DNA from: DATARH01 sp963847345
Lineage (GTDB): Bacteria; Pseudomonadota; Alphaproteobacteria; ATCC43930; CGMCC-115725
Assembly: GCA_963847345.1 (NCBI GenBank)
Contig: CAWJZU010000022.1
Span: forward strand, 496,001 to 560,000
Direction of reading: 5' to 3'
Length of the DNA stretch: 64,000 nucleotides
This document shows positions 9,568-17,865 of the stretch, piece by piece. The notes under the pieces were generated by a model. It was given only the letters and a program-made list of their open reading frames with translations, was not told where the DNA came from and did not search any database. How positions within the stretch are numbered: the stretch's first letter is position 1; each line of letters begins with the position of its first letter. The position numbers and the translations under genes were made by a program.

Positions 9568-9897
9568 ATGCGTAAATCGGTTCTGACGTTGCTGACTGCA
9601 CGTAACCTCGCGGCGGGCGCTGCGATGGCGGGCGCGGTGGTTTTCGGGGCCCCACCCCCGGCCGAGGCGGGCATCAGCAACGGCGCGGCGATCGGTCTCG
9701 GGCTCGGCTCGTTGGCGCTCGGGACGATGATCGGCGCGGGCGCCGCCGCGCAGCCCCAGCCCCAGCCCCAGCCGTACGGCTATTACCCTTACGGCTATTA
9801 CAGCCCGACGCCGGCCTATTACGCGCCGCCAGCCCCGGTTTATCCCTATCCGCGGACGTGTTGGTACCCGCAATACAACGGCTATTACGCCTGCTGA
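9568..9897 (+). CDS. Small exported tyrosine/proline-rich protein
   Basis: A 109-residue protein. The start at 9568 is chosen because MRKSVLTLLTARNLAAGAAM gives a clean signal peptide, probably cut after AEA (PPPAEAG), and GGAAGGAC precedes it. The mature part has a glycine-rich hydrophobic stretch (GLGLGSLALGTMIGAGAAA) followed by QPQPQPQPYGYYPYGYY and a tail with two cysteines (TCWYPQYNGYYAC). Such small secreted proteins are frequent in alphaproteobacteria and lack a known function; outer-membrane or surface association is a guess. Confidence 0.7.
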   Translation: MRKSVLTLLTARNLAAGAAMAGAVVFGAPPPAEAGISNGAAIGLGLGSLALGTMIGAGAAAQPQPQPQPYGYYPYGYYSPTPAYYAPPAPVYPYPRTCWYPQYNGYYAC

Positions 9898-9978
9898 TCG
9901 CGGCGGGGCCGCTGCCTGAAACGCCGCATGGTTTCAGTGATCGGCTTGGATCGGGCTTGCGATTACTGAAACCCGCAC

Positions 9979-10437
9979 CTAAGCCTCGACCCCCTCATGC
10001 ACGGCGGCCGCCGTCACCGACCATTGCGCCGGGGCCGGATCGCCGAACGAGCGATACTCTCCCTGCAACATTTTCAAGCCGCAGCGTTCCTCGCAGATCT
10101 CGGCCGGCGTGCGAAAACCGAGCCGCCGCAGCACCGGGACCGGCGGGCACCAGCCCTGCAGCGCGTGCTGCAACAGGAAACCGCCGACCATGGCCGGCAG
10201 CGCAACGAAGCGTCTGTCTAGCGCGGTCAAGGCGAGGCCGGCCAGCGCGATCGTCGCGGCGTTGGCCTCGATCGCCCGCTCGATGTCCCATTCCCGATCA
10301 AGCTCGGCGAGCCGCCCGGGAATTTCGCGCTGCCGCCCCGCGTAGTAGCCCAGACTGTCGCGGATTTCGGCCCGCCGTGCCTCGTTGATCGCCGCGTCCG
10401 TGTTGCGCTCGACGCGGTCTGTGGTTGCGGGGAGCAT
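9979..10437 (-). CDS. DUF2892-like membrane protein
   Basis: A 152-residue protein read from MLPATTDRVERNTDAAINEA. The soluble N-terminal half is charged and helical (RELDREWDIERAIEANAAT-like region). Then come two hydrophobic helices, IALAGLALTAL and LPAMVGGFLLQHALQGW, followed by CPPVPVLRRLGFRTPAEI. That CPPxPxxRRLGxRT signature is characteristic of DUF2892 (YgaP-like) inner-membrane proteins. Frames upstream stay open, so the start is uncertain; this ATG was preferred because the family text begins near it. Role unknown. Confidence 0.65.
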   Translation of the reverse strand: MLPATTDRVERNTDAAINEARRAEIRDSLGYYAGRQREIPGRLAELDREWDIERAIEANAATIALAGLALTALDRRFVALPAMVGGFLLQHALQGWCPPVPVLRRLGFRTPAEICEERCGLKMLQGEYRSFGDPAPAQWSVTAAAVHEGVEA

Positions 10438-10544
10438 ATCGACCTCCGGGCTGTATTCATGCGCTACAACGATCCGCCGCCCAAATTCGTTGCGCGCCCG
10501 CCCAGATAGCGCAGTATCAAATGCCCAGATCAAATGCCCGGCGG

Positions 10545-11238
10545 TCAGCTCCGGCGGGCGAAGCGCAAAAAGGCCGGGGTGCGGCCGGCGGCGCGCGCTT
10601 TTTCCTCGTAGCGGGTCGGCGGCCAGTCGGCGGGGCGCTCGCGCCAGTCGGCGGGACGGCGCGCCAGCCATGCGAAAGCCGGATGCGCGGTCGCGTGCTC
10701 CAGCATCCAGACGAGATAATCCCGGTCATCGGTCGCGAGCCGCAGCTCCGCGCCCGGCCGCATCAGGATCGCCAGCCGGTCCAGCGTCGCGGCCGAGACC
10801 AGCCGACGCTTGTGGTGCCGCGTTTTCGGCCACGGATCGGGGAACAGGATAAAGACACCACCGAGTGATCCCGGCGGCAGCACGTCGAGCAATACGCGCG
10901 CGTCATCGGGGAAAATGCGGATATTCGCGAGGCTCAGGCGGGCGATGTCGGCGACGAGCCGGGCGACGCCATTCTCGAACACCTCGCATCCGACAAAGCC
11001 TGTATCTTGATGCGCCTTCGCCTGCGCCGCGAGGTGCTCGCCAGCGCCAAACCCGATTTCCAGCCACACCTCGGCCGGGCGCGGCGCAAACAACGATGCC
11101 GGGTCGAGCGGCCCTGTCTCAGGGCAGCAATACCGCAAGCCGCGGCAGCAGTGTCTCGTGCAGATGGCGCTGGCCCGGACGCAACGGCCGTCCGCGCCGC
11201 CTCCCGTAGATCCGCCGCGGCGGCATCGGCCGCGACAT
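10545..11238 (-). CDS. trmB: tRNA (guanine-N7)-methyltransferase, one frameshift
   Basis: Makes m7G46 in tRNA using AdoMet. The main frame carries EVWLEIGFGAGEHL (AdoMet motif I), FPDDARVLLD and the family signature VFILFPDPWPKTRHHKRRL, ending AFLRFARRS. The N-terminus lies in another frame: MSRPMPPRRIYGRRRGRPLR to HETLLPRL. The two join if one A of the AA at 11137-11138 (plus strand) is removed, giving about 230 residues, the normal size. The start codon at 11238-11236 overlaps the stop of the ABC ATPase gene (TGATG), so the two are translationally coupled. TrmB is widely conserved, so a consensus error is likelier than gene death. Confidence 0.85.
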
Positions 11239-11981
11239 CACCCGCTGGCATGGCGCACCGGTTGCGTCGCGACCGCGCCGGCGGACCGGCGCTCGCCGAC
11301 GATGCGACCGTCGGCCAGATCGAGCCGGCGCTCGCAGCGCTCGGCGAGGGCCGCGTCGTGCGTGATCAGCAGCAGCGCCGAACCAAGCCGCGCGTGTTCC
11401 TCGAACAGATGGTCGATGACCGCTTCGCCGGTGGCGCGGTCGAGATTGCCGGTCGGCTCGTCGGCCAGCAGCAGCGGCGGGCCGGCGACAAAGGCGCGCG
11501 CGATCGCGACACGCTGCTGCTCGCCGCCTGAAAGTTGGCCGGGATAGTGCCCCAGGCGATGCCCGAGCCCGACCCGTCCCAGCGCCGCCTCGGCACGCGC
11601 GAACGCGTCGCGATGTCCGGCCAGTTCGAGCGGAATTGCGACGTTCTCGCGGGCGGTCATCGTCGGCAGCAGATGGAAGCTCTGGAACACGATACCGTTG
11701 TGGCGGCGACGCAACCGGGCCAGCCCGCTCTCGTCGAGGCCGCCCAGGTCCTGCCCGGCCACGACGACCCGCCCGGCGCTCGGCCGCTCGATGCCGGCGA
11801 CGACCATCATCAGGCTCGATTTTCCCGATCCCGACGGGCCGACCAGCGCGACCGTCTCGCCGGGCGCGATGGCGAGCGAGACGCCGCGCAGGATCTCGAT
11901 CGGCCCGGCTGCCCCTTGCAATGTCAGGCGGACCTCGTCGAGCAGGACGAGCGGCTCGCCAGGCAATATCGTGTGTGTCAT
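11238..11981 (-). CDS. ABC transporter ATPase of the LolD/YbbA/MacB class
   Basis: A 247-residue ATPase starting MTHTILPGEPLVLLDEVRLT. Walker A is GPSGSGKSSLM, Q-loop FQSFHLLPTM, signature LSGGEQQRVAIARAF, Walker B LLLADEPTGNLD and switch His LLITHD. The TGNLD sequence and length place it with the lipoprotein-releasing and MacB-type ATPases. In relatives the next gene is an FtsX-like permease, but here trmB follows with a stop/start overlap and no permease occurs within the window. It may serve a permease elsewhere or be the survivor of a split ybbAB pair. Confidence 0.8.
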   Translation of the reverse strand: MTHTILPGEPLVLLDEVRLTLQGAAGPIEILRGVSLAIAPGETVALVGPSGSGKSSLMMVVAGIERPSAGRVVVAGQDLGGLDESGLARLRRRHNGIVFQSFHLLPTMTARENVAIPLELAGHRDAFARAEAALGRVGLGHRLGHYPGQLSGGEQQRVAIARAFVAGPPLLLADEPTGNLDRATGEAVIDHLFEEHARLGSALLLITHDAALAERCERRLDLADGRIVGERRSAGAVATQPVRHASG

Positions 11982-12033
11982 GCGGGCCGGAAGGCGGCCG
12001 CCGCGCCAGCCGACACCGCTCGGACCCACGATG

Positions 12034-12112
12034 CCATTCCGGCGTCGGCCGGAACCCATTGTTCCAATTCACGAGCGGCGGAACAGTAGATCCCGGCCTT
12101 CGCCGGGATGAC
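12034..12112. repeat. REP-like palindrome pair (VIPAKAGI type)
   Basis: Two GC-rich palindromes about 30 bases apart: CCATTCCGGCGTCGGCCGGAA at 12034-12054 and GATCCCGGCCTTCGCCGGGA at 12089-12108. On the minus strand they translate as VIPAKAGIY and PADAGMA, the well-known spurious peptide of a dispersed intergenic repeat family in proteobacteria. It lies between the divergent ABC ATPase and lpxB genes. It might form a cruciform or RNA hairpin; mobility by a RAYT transposase is only a possibility, as none is in the window. Confidence 0.65.
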
Positions 12113-12218
12113 CCCCTTGGGAAACAGGTTGCGCAACAAGACCCGACGCATCACCGCACGCGATATGGCGCAGGCTTGCGGTATTTCAACGCGCTCGGCG
12201 GTGGCGTAACGTCCGGGC

Positions 12219-13450
12219 ATGACCGCCCGCGACCCCGCGCCGTTCGTGTTTATCATTGCCGGCGAACCCTCGGGCGACGCGCTCGGGGCGGCGCTGATCG
12301 GGGCGCTTCGCGAGCGCGTCGGCGCGGGGCTGCGGGTCGCCGGGATCGGCGGCGAGCAGATGCGCGAAGCGGGCATGAATAGCCTTGTGCCGCTATCCGA
12401 ACTCGCCGTCGCGGGGCTTGCCGAGGTGCTGCCGCACGCCCCGCGCCTCTTGCGCCGGATTCGTGAGACCGTCGCGGCGATCCGTGCGATGCGGCCGGAC
12501 GCGGTTGTCACGATCGACAGCTCCGGCTTTTGCTGGCGGGTGGCGCAGCGGCTGCGCCGCGCCGGCGAGACGATGCCGCTGATCGCCTATGTCGCCCCGA
12601 TGGTGTGGGCCTGGCGCCCCGGACGCGCCCGCCACATGGCGCGCTGGTACGATCATGTGCTGACCCTGCTGCCGTTCGAGCCGTCCTATTTCGAGAAGGT
12701 CGGGCTCGCGGCCAGCCATGTCGGGCATCCGGTGCTCGAAAGCGGCGCCGGGCATGGCGACGCGGCGCGCTTTCGCAGCGCGCACGGCATCGCCGAGGAT
12801 GAACTCGTGCTCGCGCGTGCTGCCCGGCAGCCGCGGCGGCGAGGTACGCCGGCTGATGCCGATATTCGGAGAGGCGTTGAACCGGCTCGATCGTATCTGT
12901 CGGGCCGTTCCGCGTCGCGGTCCCGACCGTCGCGACGGTGGCCGAAGCAGTCGCGCGCGGCGTGGCGGAGTGGCCGGGAAGGCCGATCGTGCTGCGCGGG
13001 AACACGGAAAAATACGACGCCTTCGCCGCGAGCCGCGCGGCGCTGGCCGCCTCGGGCACGGTCGCGCTCGAACTGGCGCTGTCCCGGGTGCCGATGGCGG
13101 TCGCCTACCGCCTCAACCCGCTGACCGAGGCGCTGCTCGACCGCATCCTGAAGGTGCGCCAGGCGAACCTTGTCAACCTGCTGCTCGGCCGCGCGCTGGT
13201 GCCGGAGCATTTGCGCCGCGATTGCGCGCCGGAGAAGCTCGCCGCCTCGCTCGCGGAGCTGATCCGGGATGAACGGGTTCGCAGCGCCCATCTTACCGGC
13301 TATGATGAGGCAATGCGGCGGCTGCGCGGCGACGGCGCCTCGCCGAGCCGGGAAGCCGCCGACCGGGTTCTGGCGATCATCGCGGCGCGGCGCGAGGGTC
13401 GCGCTATCGCCGCATCTGGCCATCGCGCGTTTGAAGGAGCGAAAACATGA
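12219..13450 (+). CDS. lpxB: Lipid-A-disaccharide synthase, two frameshifts
   Basis: Condenses UDP-2,3-diacylglucosamine with lipid X in lipid A synthesis (GT19). The N-terminus shows FIIAGEPSGDALGAALI, then IDSSGFCWRVAQ and the family block YVAPMVWAWRPGRA. After a shift near 12815 the text continues LPGSRGGEVRRLMPIF, and after another near 12909 it reads AVPTVATVAEAV, then ALSRVPMAVAYRLNPLT and LVNLLLG to the end. Corrected length is about 409 residues, normal for LpxB. The stop overlaps the next start (ATGA). Since LpxB is normally essential in lipid-A makers, the shifts are probably sequencing errors. The usual lpxD-fabZ-lpxA neighbours are absent. Confidence 0.85.
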
Positions 13451-13863
13451 CCGAAGCCGCCGTCGATCCGGGCAACGCCCGCCTCCTGCACACGATGCTC
13501 CGGGTCAAGGATCTCGACAAATCGCTGGATTTCTATACGGAAAAGCTTGGCATGAAGCTGCTGCGCAAGCGCGACTATCCGACCGGCAAGTTCACGCTGG
13601 CCTTTGTCGGCTACGGCGACGAGACCGACAGCACCGTGATCGAGCTGACCCATAATTGGGAACAGGCCGAGCCCTACCAGCTCGGCAGCGCCTTTGGCCA
13701 TCTCGCGATCGGCGTGCCCGATGTCTACAAGACCTGCGAGAAGCTGGCGGCTTCCGGGGTCAAGATTCCGCGCCCGGCAGGCCCGATGGCGCATGGCGGC
13801 TCGGTGATCGCGTTTATCGAGGACCCGGATGGCTACCGCATCGAGCTGGTCGAGCGCGCCTGA
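13447..13863 (+). CDS. gloA: Lactoylglutathione lyase (glyoxalase I)
   Basis: A 138-residue cytosolic metalloenzyme that turns the methylglyoxal-glutathione hemithioacetal into S-lactoylglutathione. The four metal ligands are in place: His in RLLHTMLRV, Glu in IELTHNW, His in SAFGHLAIGV and Glu near the C-terminus in YRIELVER. The RVKDLDKSLDFYTEKLGMKL opening is typical. Its ATG overlaps the lpxB stop, so it is the downstream gene of that unit. A strong hairpin follows at 13890. Confidence 0.95.
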   Translation: MTEAAVDPGNARLLHTMLRVKDLDKSLDFYTEKLGMKLLRKRDYPTGKFTLAFVGYGDETDSTVIELTHNWEQAEPYQLGSAFGHLAIGVPDVYKTCEKLAASGVKIPRPAGPMAHGGSVIAFIEDPDGYRIELVERA

Positions 13864-13889
13864 CGCGGTTCTGCCCACCCGCCTCCGAC

Positions 13890-13931
13890 CCCTGTCCCGA
13901 ACCCGACGACCACGATCGGGTCGGGTCAGGG
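13890..13931 (+). terminator. Hairpin after gloA
   Basis: CCCTGTCCCGAACCCGA pairs with TCGGGTCGGGTCAGGG around a short loop. It starts 27 bases after the gloA stop. There is no following T-run, so it may be a Rho-assisted or RNA-stabilising end rather than a classical terminator. Confidence 0.5.
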
Positions 13932-14355
13932 CGGCGCCGTTGCGCATCAAAACCGGATCGGCGCTGGGGTCGGCCGAACTCGCCAGGGGTCGAGGCCTGT
14001 AGATACTGTTGGTCAGTATGTTTAAGCCGTAGTTTTAATCGCGCTTAAACCAGAGTTGCCACGCGCAGACGGATCGATTTCCAAGGTTCGCCTGCAAGAA
14101 AATTCTTTCGCGTTCCGAGTAGAACCCTGTGTTTCCGTTGCCGTTCACACGGCATACAGGCACTCAGCCACAACATTTTCATTCACCCATGAACGTTGTG
14201 CGCTCGGGGTTCGGGTGTTTGCTCCCCGACTCGCGGTACCAGCATTGCCGAGTTGAGTGCCTGTGCCGTTGTGCCCGGCTTTAGTAGCGGACCGGTGTTC
14301 CCCGGTTCGTCTTTTACTTGGTCGGGCCATTTTGAAACGAGCACAGGAGATCCCG
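13932..14355. other. Intergenic region before the PRC-barrel gene
   Basis: About 420 bases with no supportable gene. It is less GC-rich than its surroundings from 14030 to 14200. The ribosome site AGGAGA at 14345-14350 belongs to the next gene. The promoter of that gene presumably lies here but no clear -35/-10 pair was identified. Confidence 0.4.
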
Positions 14356-15789
14356 ATGAAATATACCAGATTCGCGGTGGTGCTATTAGGCACGACCGCC
14401 TTGATTCCGCTTTCCGCAATGGCGCAGACCAGTACCTCCACGGCTCAGCCGAACAGCAGCGCAACACAGGCGCAGGCCGGACAAAGCGGATCGCCGGCAG
14501 ACCAGCAGGGTCTCTCGGCCGGCGAGCTGCGCCATCAGCCGCTCTATTCGCAGAACGGGCAGGAGATCGGTCCCGTCAACAACATTGTCGGTGACCAGCA
14601 GGGCCGCGCCTTCCTTATCGTCTCAAGCGGGAATGGACAATTCCTCGTCCCCGCCGACCGGCTCCAATACGACAATGACCGCTTTGTTCTGACCGGCGTG
14701 ACCGGAATCCAGCACCTGCCGATCTATAACCAGCAGGTCGCGGCCAATTACAAGGCCCTTTCCCCCGATTATTGGGTGGCCGTCGCAGGCTATGCCGCCG
14801 CTCCGGGAGCTACCGCGGAACGGGCGGAGGCGTCGCGAATCGTGGTTCAACCGCGCGCCCCGGTTGTCCAGTTCCAGCAGGCGGCGCCTCAGATCCTGGT
14901 ACGCCAGCCGGAGCCGACCGTAAGCGTTGGCCAGCCTGCTCCCGAAATCCTGGTCCAGCAGCCCCCTCCGACGATCAGCGTGGAACTGCCGCAGCCGCAG
15001 ATTACGGTGCGCATGGCGAAACCCGACGTGAACGTGGCGATGGCCCAGCCGCAGGTTCAGGTGCAGCAGCCGAAGCCGCGGGTCCAGTTGGCCCAGCCGC
15101 AAGGTGCGCCGGCGGTGCAGGTCCAGCGGGAGCAGCCGCAGGTTCAGATCCAGCGGGCTCAGGATCAGGCGCAGGTCCAGGTGCAGCAGGGCCAGCCTGT
15201 GGTGAAGTATGAGCGCACCGGCGAGCCCAAGGTGATCTACAAACAAGCCCCGGGGCAGCCCGTCGTACGCATCGAGCGGACGGGGCAGGAACCCGGGTCT
15301 GAAGCCCAGACCGGCTCCAGCGCGCCAGCGGCCACACAGCGCCACGGCATGACCGCCCAGGAGCGTCAGCGCGCCGAGCAGCGGCTGATGGTCGAGGACG
15401 TGAACACCGCCGTCCCGGCGAACGCGGCCACTGGGCCGGCGCGGCCGATGGCGGCCCGCGAGCTGGACGACCTTGACGTGTACAACGCCCGTGGCGACAA
15501 GCTCGGCGAGGTCGGGCGGGTTGTGCTCGATCCGCGCACCAATCGTGAATATGTCGTGGTCGAACACGGCGGTTTCCTCGGTATCGGGGAGGATCGGGTG
15601 GCGTTCCCGATCGAGCGCTTCTGGATGCGCGGCGACCGCTTGGTGCTGCGCGGCGTCACCGAGGCCGATATCGAGGCGATGACCGACTATCGCGACCAGT
15701 CCCGCAATTATCAGCGGGTAGCCGATAACGACCAGGTCAATCTTCGTATCTGGAACACTAACCCAGGCGCCCAAAACGCTACCCGATGA
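14356..15789 (+). CDS. Exported PRC-barrel protein with a proline/glutamine repeat domain
   Basis: 477 residues. The start is at 14356 (AGGAGA six bases upstream), giving a signal peptide MKYTRFAVVLLGTTALIPLS ending AMA-Q. Residues about 55-130 form a PRC-barrel-like domain (LYSQNGQEIGPVNNIV, FLVPADRLQY). Residues about 165-325 are a long repeat of roughly 11-13 residue units alternating a proline pair with beta-branched residues: PEILVQQPPPTISVELPQPQ, then PQVQVQQPKPRVQLAQPQ and similar. The C-terminus (about 375-465) is a second PRC barrel (LDVYNARGDKLGEVGRVVLD, REYVVVEHGGFLGIGEDRVA). A periplasmic spacer linking two barrels is likely. Ligand unknown. A strong terminator follows. Confidence 0.8.
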   Translation: MKYTRFAVVLLGTTALIPLSAMAQTSTSTAQPNSSATQAQAGQSGSPADQQGLSAGELRHQPLYSQNGQEIGPVNNIVGDQQGRAFLIVSSGNGQFLVPADRLQYDNDRFVLTGVTGIQHLPIYNQQVAANYKALSPDYWVAVAGYAAAPGATAERAEASRIVVQPRAPVVQFQQAAPQILVRQPEPTVSVGQPAPEILVQQPPPTISVELPQPQITVRMAKPDVNVAMAQPQVQVQQPKPRVQLAQPQGAPAVQVQREQPQVQIQRAQDQAQVQVQQGQPVVKYERTGEPKVIYKQAPGQPVVRIERTGQEPGSEAQTGSSAPAATQRHGMTAQERQRAEQRLMVEDVNTAVPANAATGPARPMAARELDDLDVYNARGDKLGEVGRVVLDPRTNREYVVVEHGGFLGIGEDRVAFPIERFWMRGDRLVLRGVTEADIEAMTDYRDQSRNYQRVADNDQVNLRIWNTNPGAQNATR

Positions 15790-15799
15790 GCCCACGCCG

Positions 15800-15821
15800 C
15801 CCTCCCCCAAACGGGGGAGGG
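15800..15821. repeat. Short G/C hairpin
   Basis: CCCTCCCCC and GGGGGAGGG separated by a four-base loop, ten bases after the PRC-barrel stop. The same kind of CCTCCCC...GGGGAGG hairpin recurs near 61306, suggesting a dispersed intergenic palindrome family. Confidence 0.5.
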
Positions 15822-15862
15822 CCGGTGGCTCGAATTTTTGTCTGACGGACGGGATCAGACCG

Positions 15863-15889
15863 CAAAAGCCGCCCTGGGGCGGCTTTTTT
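15863..15889 (+). terminator. Rho-independent terminator of the PRC-barrel gene
   Basis: AAAAGCCGCC, loop CTGG, GGCGGCTTTTTT: a perfect ten-pair stem with an A-tract before and a six-T run after. It is the clearest intrinsic terminator in the window and could work in both directions. Confidence 0.9.
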
Positions 15890-16037
15890 CGTGGGTCAGC
15901 TGCGTGTCCTTGCCGCGCCGCACCACATTGACGAAGACCATGTGGCATTCGGCTATCGCTTCACCTGCCTGACGGTGCGCCGCAACGCGTGATATGACAT
16001 CCCCCGTTAATCGAGACCGGGGGCAACGGAGAGCCGC

Positions 16038-16421
16038 ATGGCATCAGAATCGCAATCGCCGCTGGCGGTCTATCAGGCCCATCTCGATCGGGGCGAGCTG
16101 GCGTATCAATGGAGCCCGGCGGCCGGGCGCGCCGTGTTCTATCCGCGCGTCCTGTGCCCGTTCACCGGCGGCACCGCCCTCGAATGGCGCGTCGCTTCGG
16201 GCCTTGGCACGGTCTACGCGACGACCGTGACACACCCGGCGCAGGGCGAGCCGTACAATGTCGCGCTGATCGATTGCGACGAAGGCTTCCGCCTGATGAG
16301 CCGGGTCGAGGACATCGACCCGATGCAGGTCAAGATCGGCATGCGGGTGCGTTTCCGCATCCACAAACCCTCCGGCGACGAAGCCGCCTATCCCGTTTTC
16401 ACCCCGGCGGAGGGGGCGTGA
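16038..16421 (+). CDS. DUF35 OB-fold protein, acyl-CoA binding partner of a thiolase
   Basis: A 127-residue protein of the DUF35 (ChsH2/BbsA-like) family, with an N-terminal rubredoxin-like zinc ribbon and a C-terminal OB fold. The OB part is clear (GLGTVYATTVTH, YNVALIDCDEGFRLMSRVED, GMRVRFRI). The ribbon is degenerate: only one cysteine remains (YPRVLCPFTG) where two CxxC pairs are expected, so zinc is probably not bound. It overlaps the following thiolase by ATGA, as in DUF35-thiolase complexes of steroid, aromatic or unusual acyl-CoA degradation. The substrate is unknown. Confidence 0.75.
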   Translation: MASESQSPLAVYQAHLDRGELAYQWSPAAGRAVFYPRVLCPFTGGTALEWRVASGLGTVYATTVTHPAQGEPYNVALIDCDEGFRLMSRVEDIDPMQVKIGMRVRFRIHKPSGDEAAYPVFTPAEGA

Positions 16422-17575
16422 TGAGCGGCCTGCAACGCGGTGGCGCGGCGATCGTCGGGGCGGCGGAGAGCGATCTCGGCCAGGTCGGCGAGGGGTTCAA
16501 CGTCATCGATTTGATGGCGCAGGGCATTGCCCGCGCACTCGATGATTGCGGACTCAACCTGCGCGACGTGGACGGGCTGTTCTGCGCGTCGACGCAGGCC
16601 CGCACCTCGGGCCTGTCGCTGGCCGAATATCTCGGCATTTCTCCGGCCTATATCGACACGACGATCCTCGGCGGCTCGTCGTTCGAGTTCCACGTCGCGC
16701 ACGCGCTGGCCGCGATCCAGCTCGGGCTGTGCCGGGTCGCGGTGATCTCCTATGGCAGCACGCAGCGCAGTGTCGGGCGCCGGCAGGCCTCGGTGCGCGA
16801 AATCAACCCGTACGAGACGCCGTTCCGCCCGTTTCTGCCGCCCACCGCCTATGCGATGGCCGCCTCGCGCCACATGCACGAATACGGCACGACGCGCGAG
16901 CAGCTGGCCGAGGTCGCGGTCGCGGCGCGGCAATGGGCGCTCTTGAATCCCGCCGCCTGGGAGAAGAAGCCCCTCTCCGTCGCAGACGTGCTCGGCGCCC
17001 GGATGATCAGCTACCCGTTCACGGTGCGCGACATTTGTCTCGTGACCGACGGCGGCGGCGCGATCGTGATGACCACGCCGGAGCGCGCCCGCTCGCTGAA
17101 AAAGCCGCCGGTTTATGTGCTCGGCTGCGGCTCGGCGATCACCCACGCCAATATTTCTAGCATGCCCGACCTGACCGTGACCGGCGCGCTGGAATCCGGG
17201 CGGCAGGCCTATGCGATGGCGGGCATGAAATCGGCCGACATCGACGTTCTCGAACTCTACGACGCGTTCACGATCAACACGATCTTGTTCCTTGAAGACC
17301 TCGGCTTTTGCAAGAAGGGCGAGGGCGGAAAGTTCGTCTCGGACGGGCGGATCGCGCCAGGAGGAGAACTTCCGGTCAACACGAATGGCGGCGGCCTGTC
17401 CTATTGTCATCCCGGCATGTACGGCTTATTCCTGCTGATCGAGGCGGTGCGCCAATTGCGCGGCGAATGCGGCGCGCGTCAGGTGCCAGGGGCCGAAACC
17501 GCGATCGCGCACGGCAATGGCGGCGTGCTGTCGTCGCAGAGCACCGTCATCCTCGGCACCGCCGGAACCGTGTAG
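16421..17575 (+). CDS. Thiolase-like protein (SCP-x/lipid-transfer type)
   Basis: 384 residues, thiolase fold of the non-canonical class that pairs with DUF35. It starts MSGLQRGGAAIVGAAESDLG; the region where canonical thiolases have the nucleophilic Cys reads TTILGGSSFEFHVAHALAAI, with serine in that neighbourhood and no cysteine. The C-terminal GGGLSYCHPGMYGLFLLIEA keeps the HPxG histidine, while the second catalytic Cys position is replaced by glycine/serine text (HGNGGVLSSQ). This pattern suggests a specialised retro-aldol or Claisen enzyme, or a non-catalytic scaffold. Start and stop codons of the pair overlap. Confidence 0.75.
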   Translation: MSGLQRGGAAIVGAAESDLGQVGEGFNVIDLMAQGIARALDDCGLNLRDVDGLFCASTQARTSGLSLAEYLGISPAYIDTTILGGSSFEFHVAHALAAIQLGLCRVAVISYGSTQRSVGRRQASVREINPYETPFRPFLPPTAYAMAASRHMHEYGTTREQLAEVAVAARQWALLNPAAWEKKPLSVADVLGARMISYPFTVRDICLVTDGGGAIVMTTPERARSLKKPPVYVLGCGSAITHANISSMPDLTVTGALESGRQAYAMAGMKSADIDVLELYDAFTINTILFLEDLGFCKKGEGGKFVSDGRIAPGGELPVNTNGGGLSYCHPGMYGLFLLIEAVRQLRGECGARQVPGAETAIAHGNGGVLSSQSTVILGTAGTV

Positions 17576-17865
17576 AAGATAAAGGCAGCTGTCACTCCGG
17601 AGCCGCCAACGGTCCGGAGTGGCAATTCAGGTCGGAATTTTTCATTCGGCACTGCGCCGGAGTATTCGCGACTTCGCCCCATTTGGTCCATACGTCGCCA
17701 GATGCCCGTCTTTTTTGCAACCGACGACGACATCGGGCTGATCGCGGTTTGGGGCTGACATGCTATGATCGTATCGGTATAGTAGTTGGCGGTGGTTCAA
17801 ACGCCACCGACATCAGGTTATTTCGTCCTTATATCACCTTCGCCGTCAGGAGAGGACAGGTCGAT

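Noticed and set aside
11978..12511. 177-codon minus-strand frame between the ABC ATPase and lpxB
   Set aside because: It contains VIPAKAGI, the spurious peptide of the REP-like palindromes, and is antisense to lpxB.
14880..15210. Tandem-repeat DNA that could be a minisatellite or array
   Set aside because: The periodicity is that of a protein repeat in a continuous frame; DNA units are not identical.
14623..15948. 441-codon minus-strand frame
   Set aside because: Antisense of the PRC-barrel gene; its leucine/arginine repeats only mirror the proline/glutamine repeat.
15891..15992. Short frame reading HVAFGYRFTCLTVRRNA
   Set aside because: Only 33 codons, directly after a terminator, no ribosome site or family; perhaps a scrap of a lost gene.
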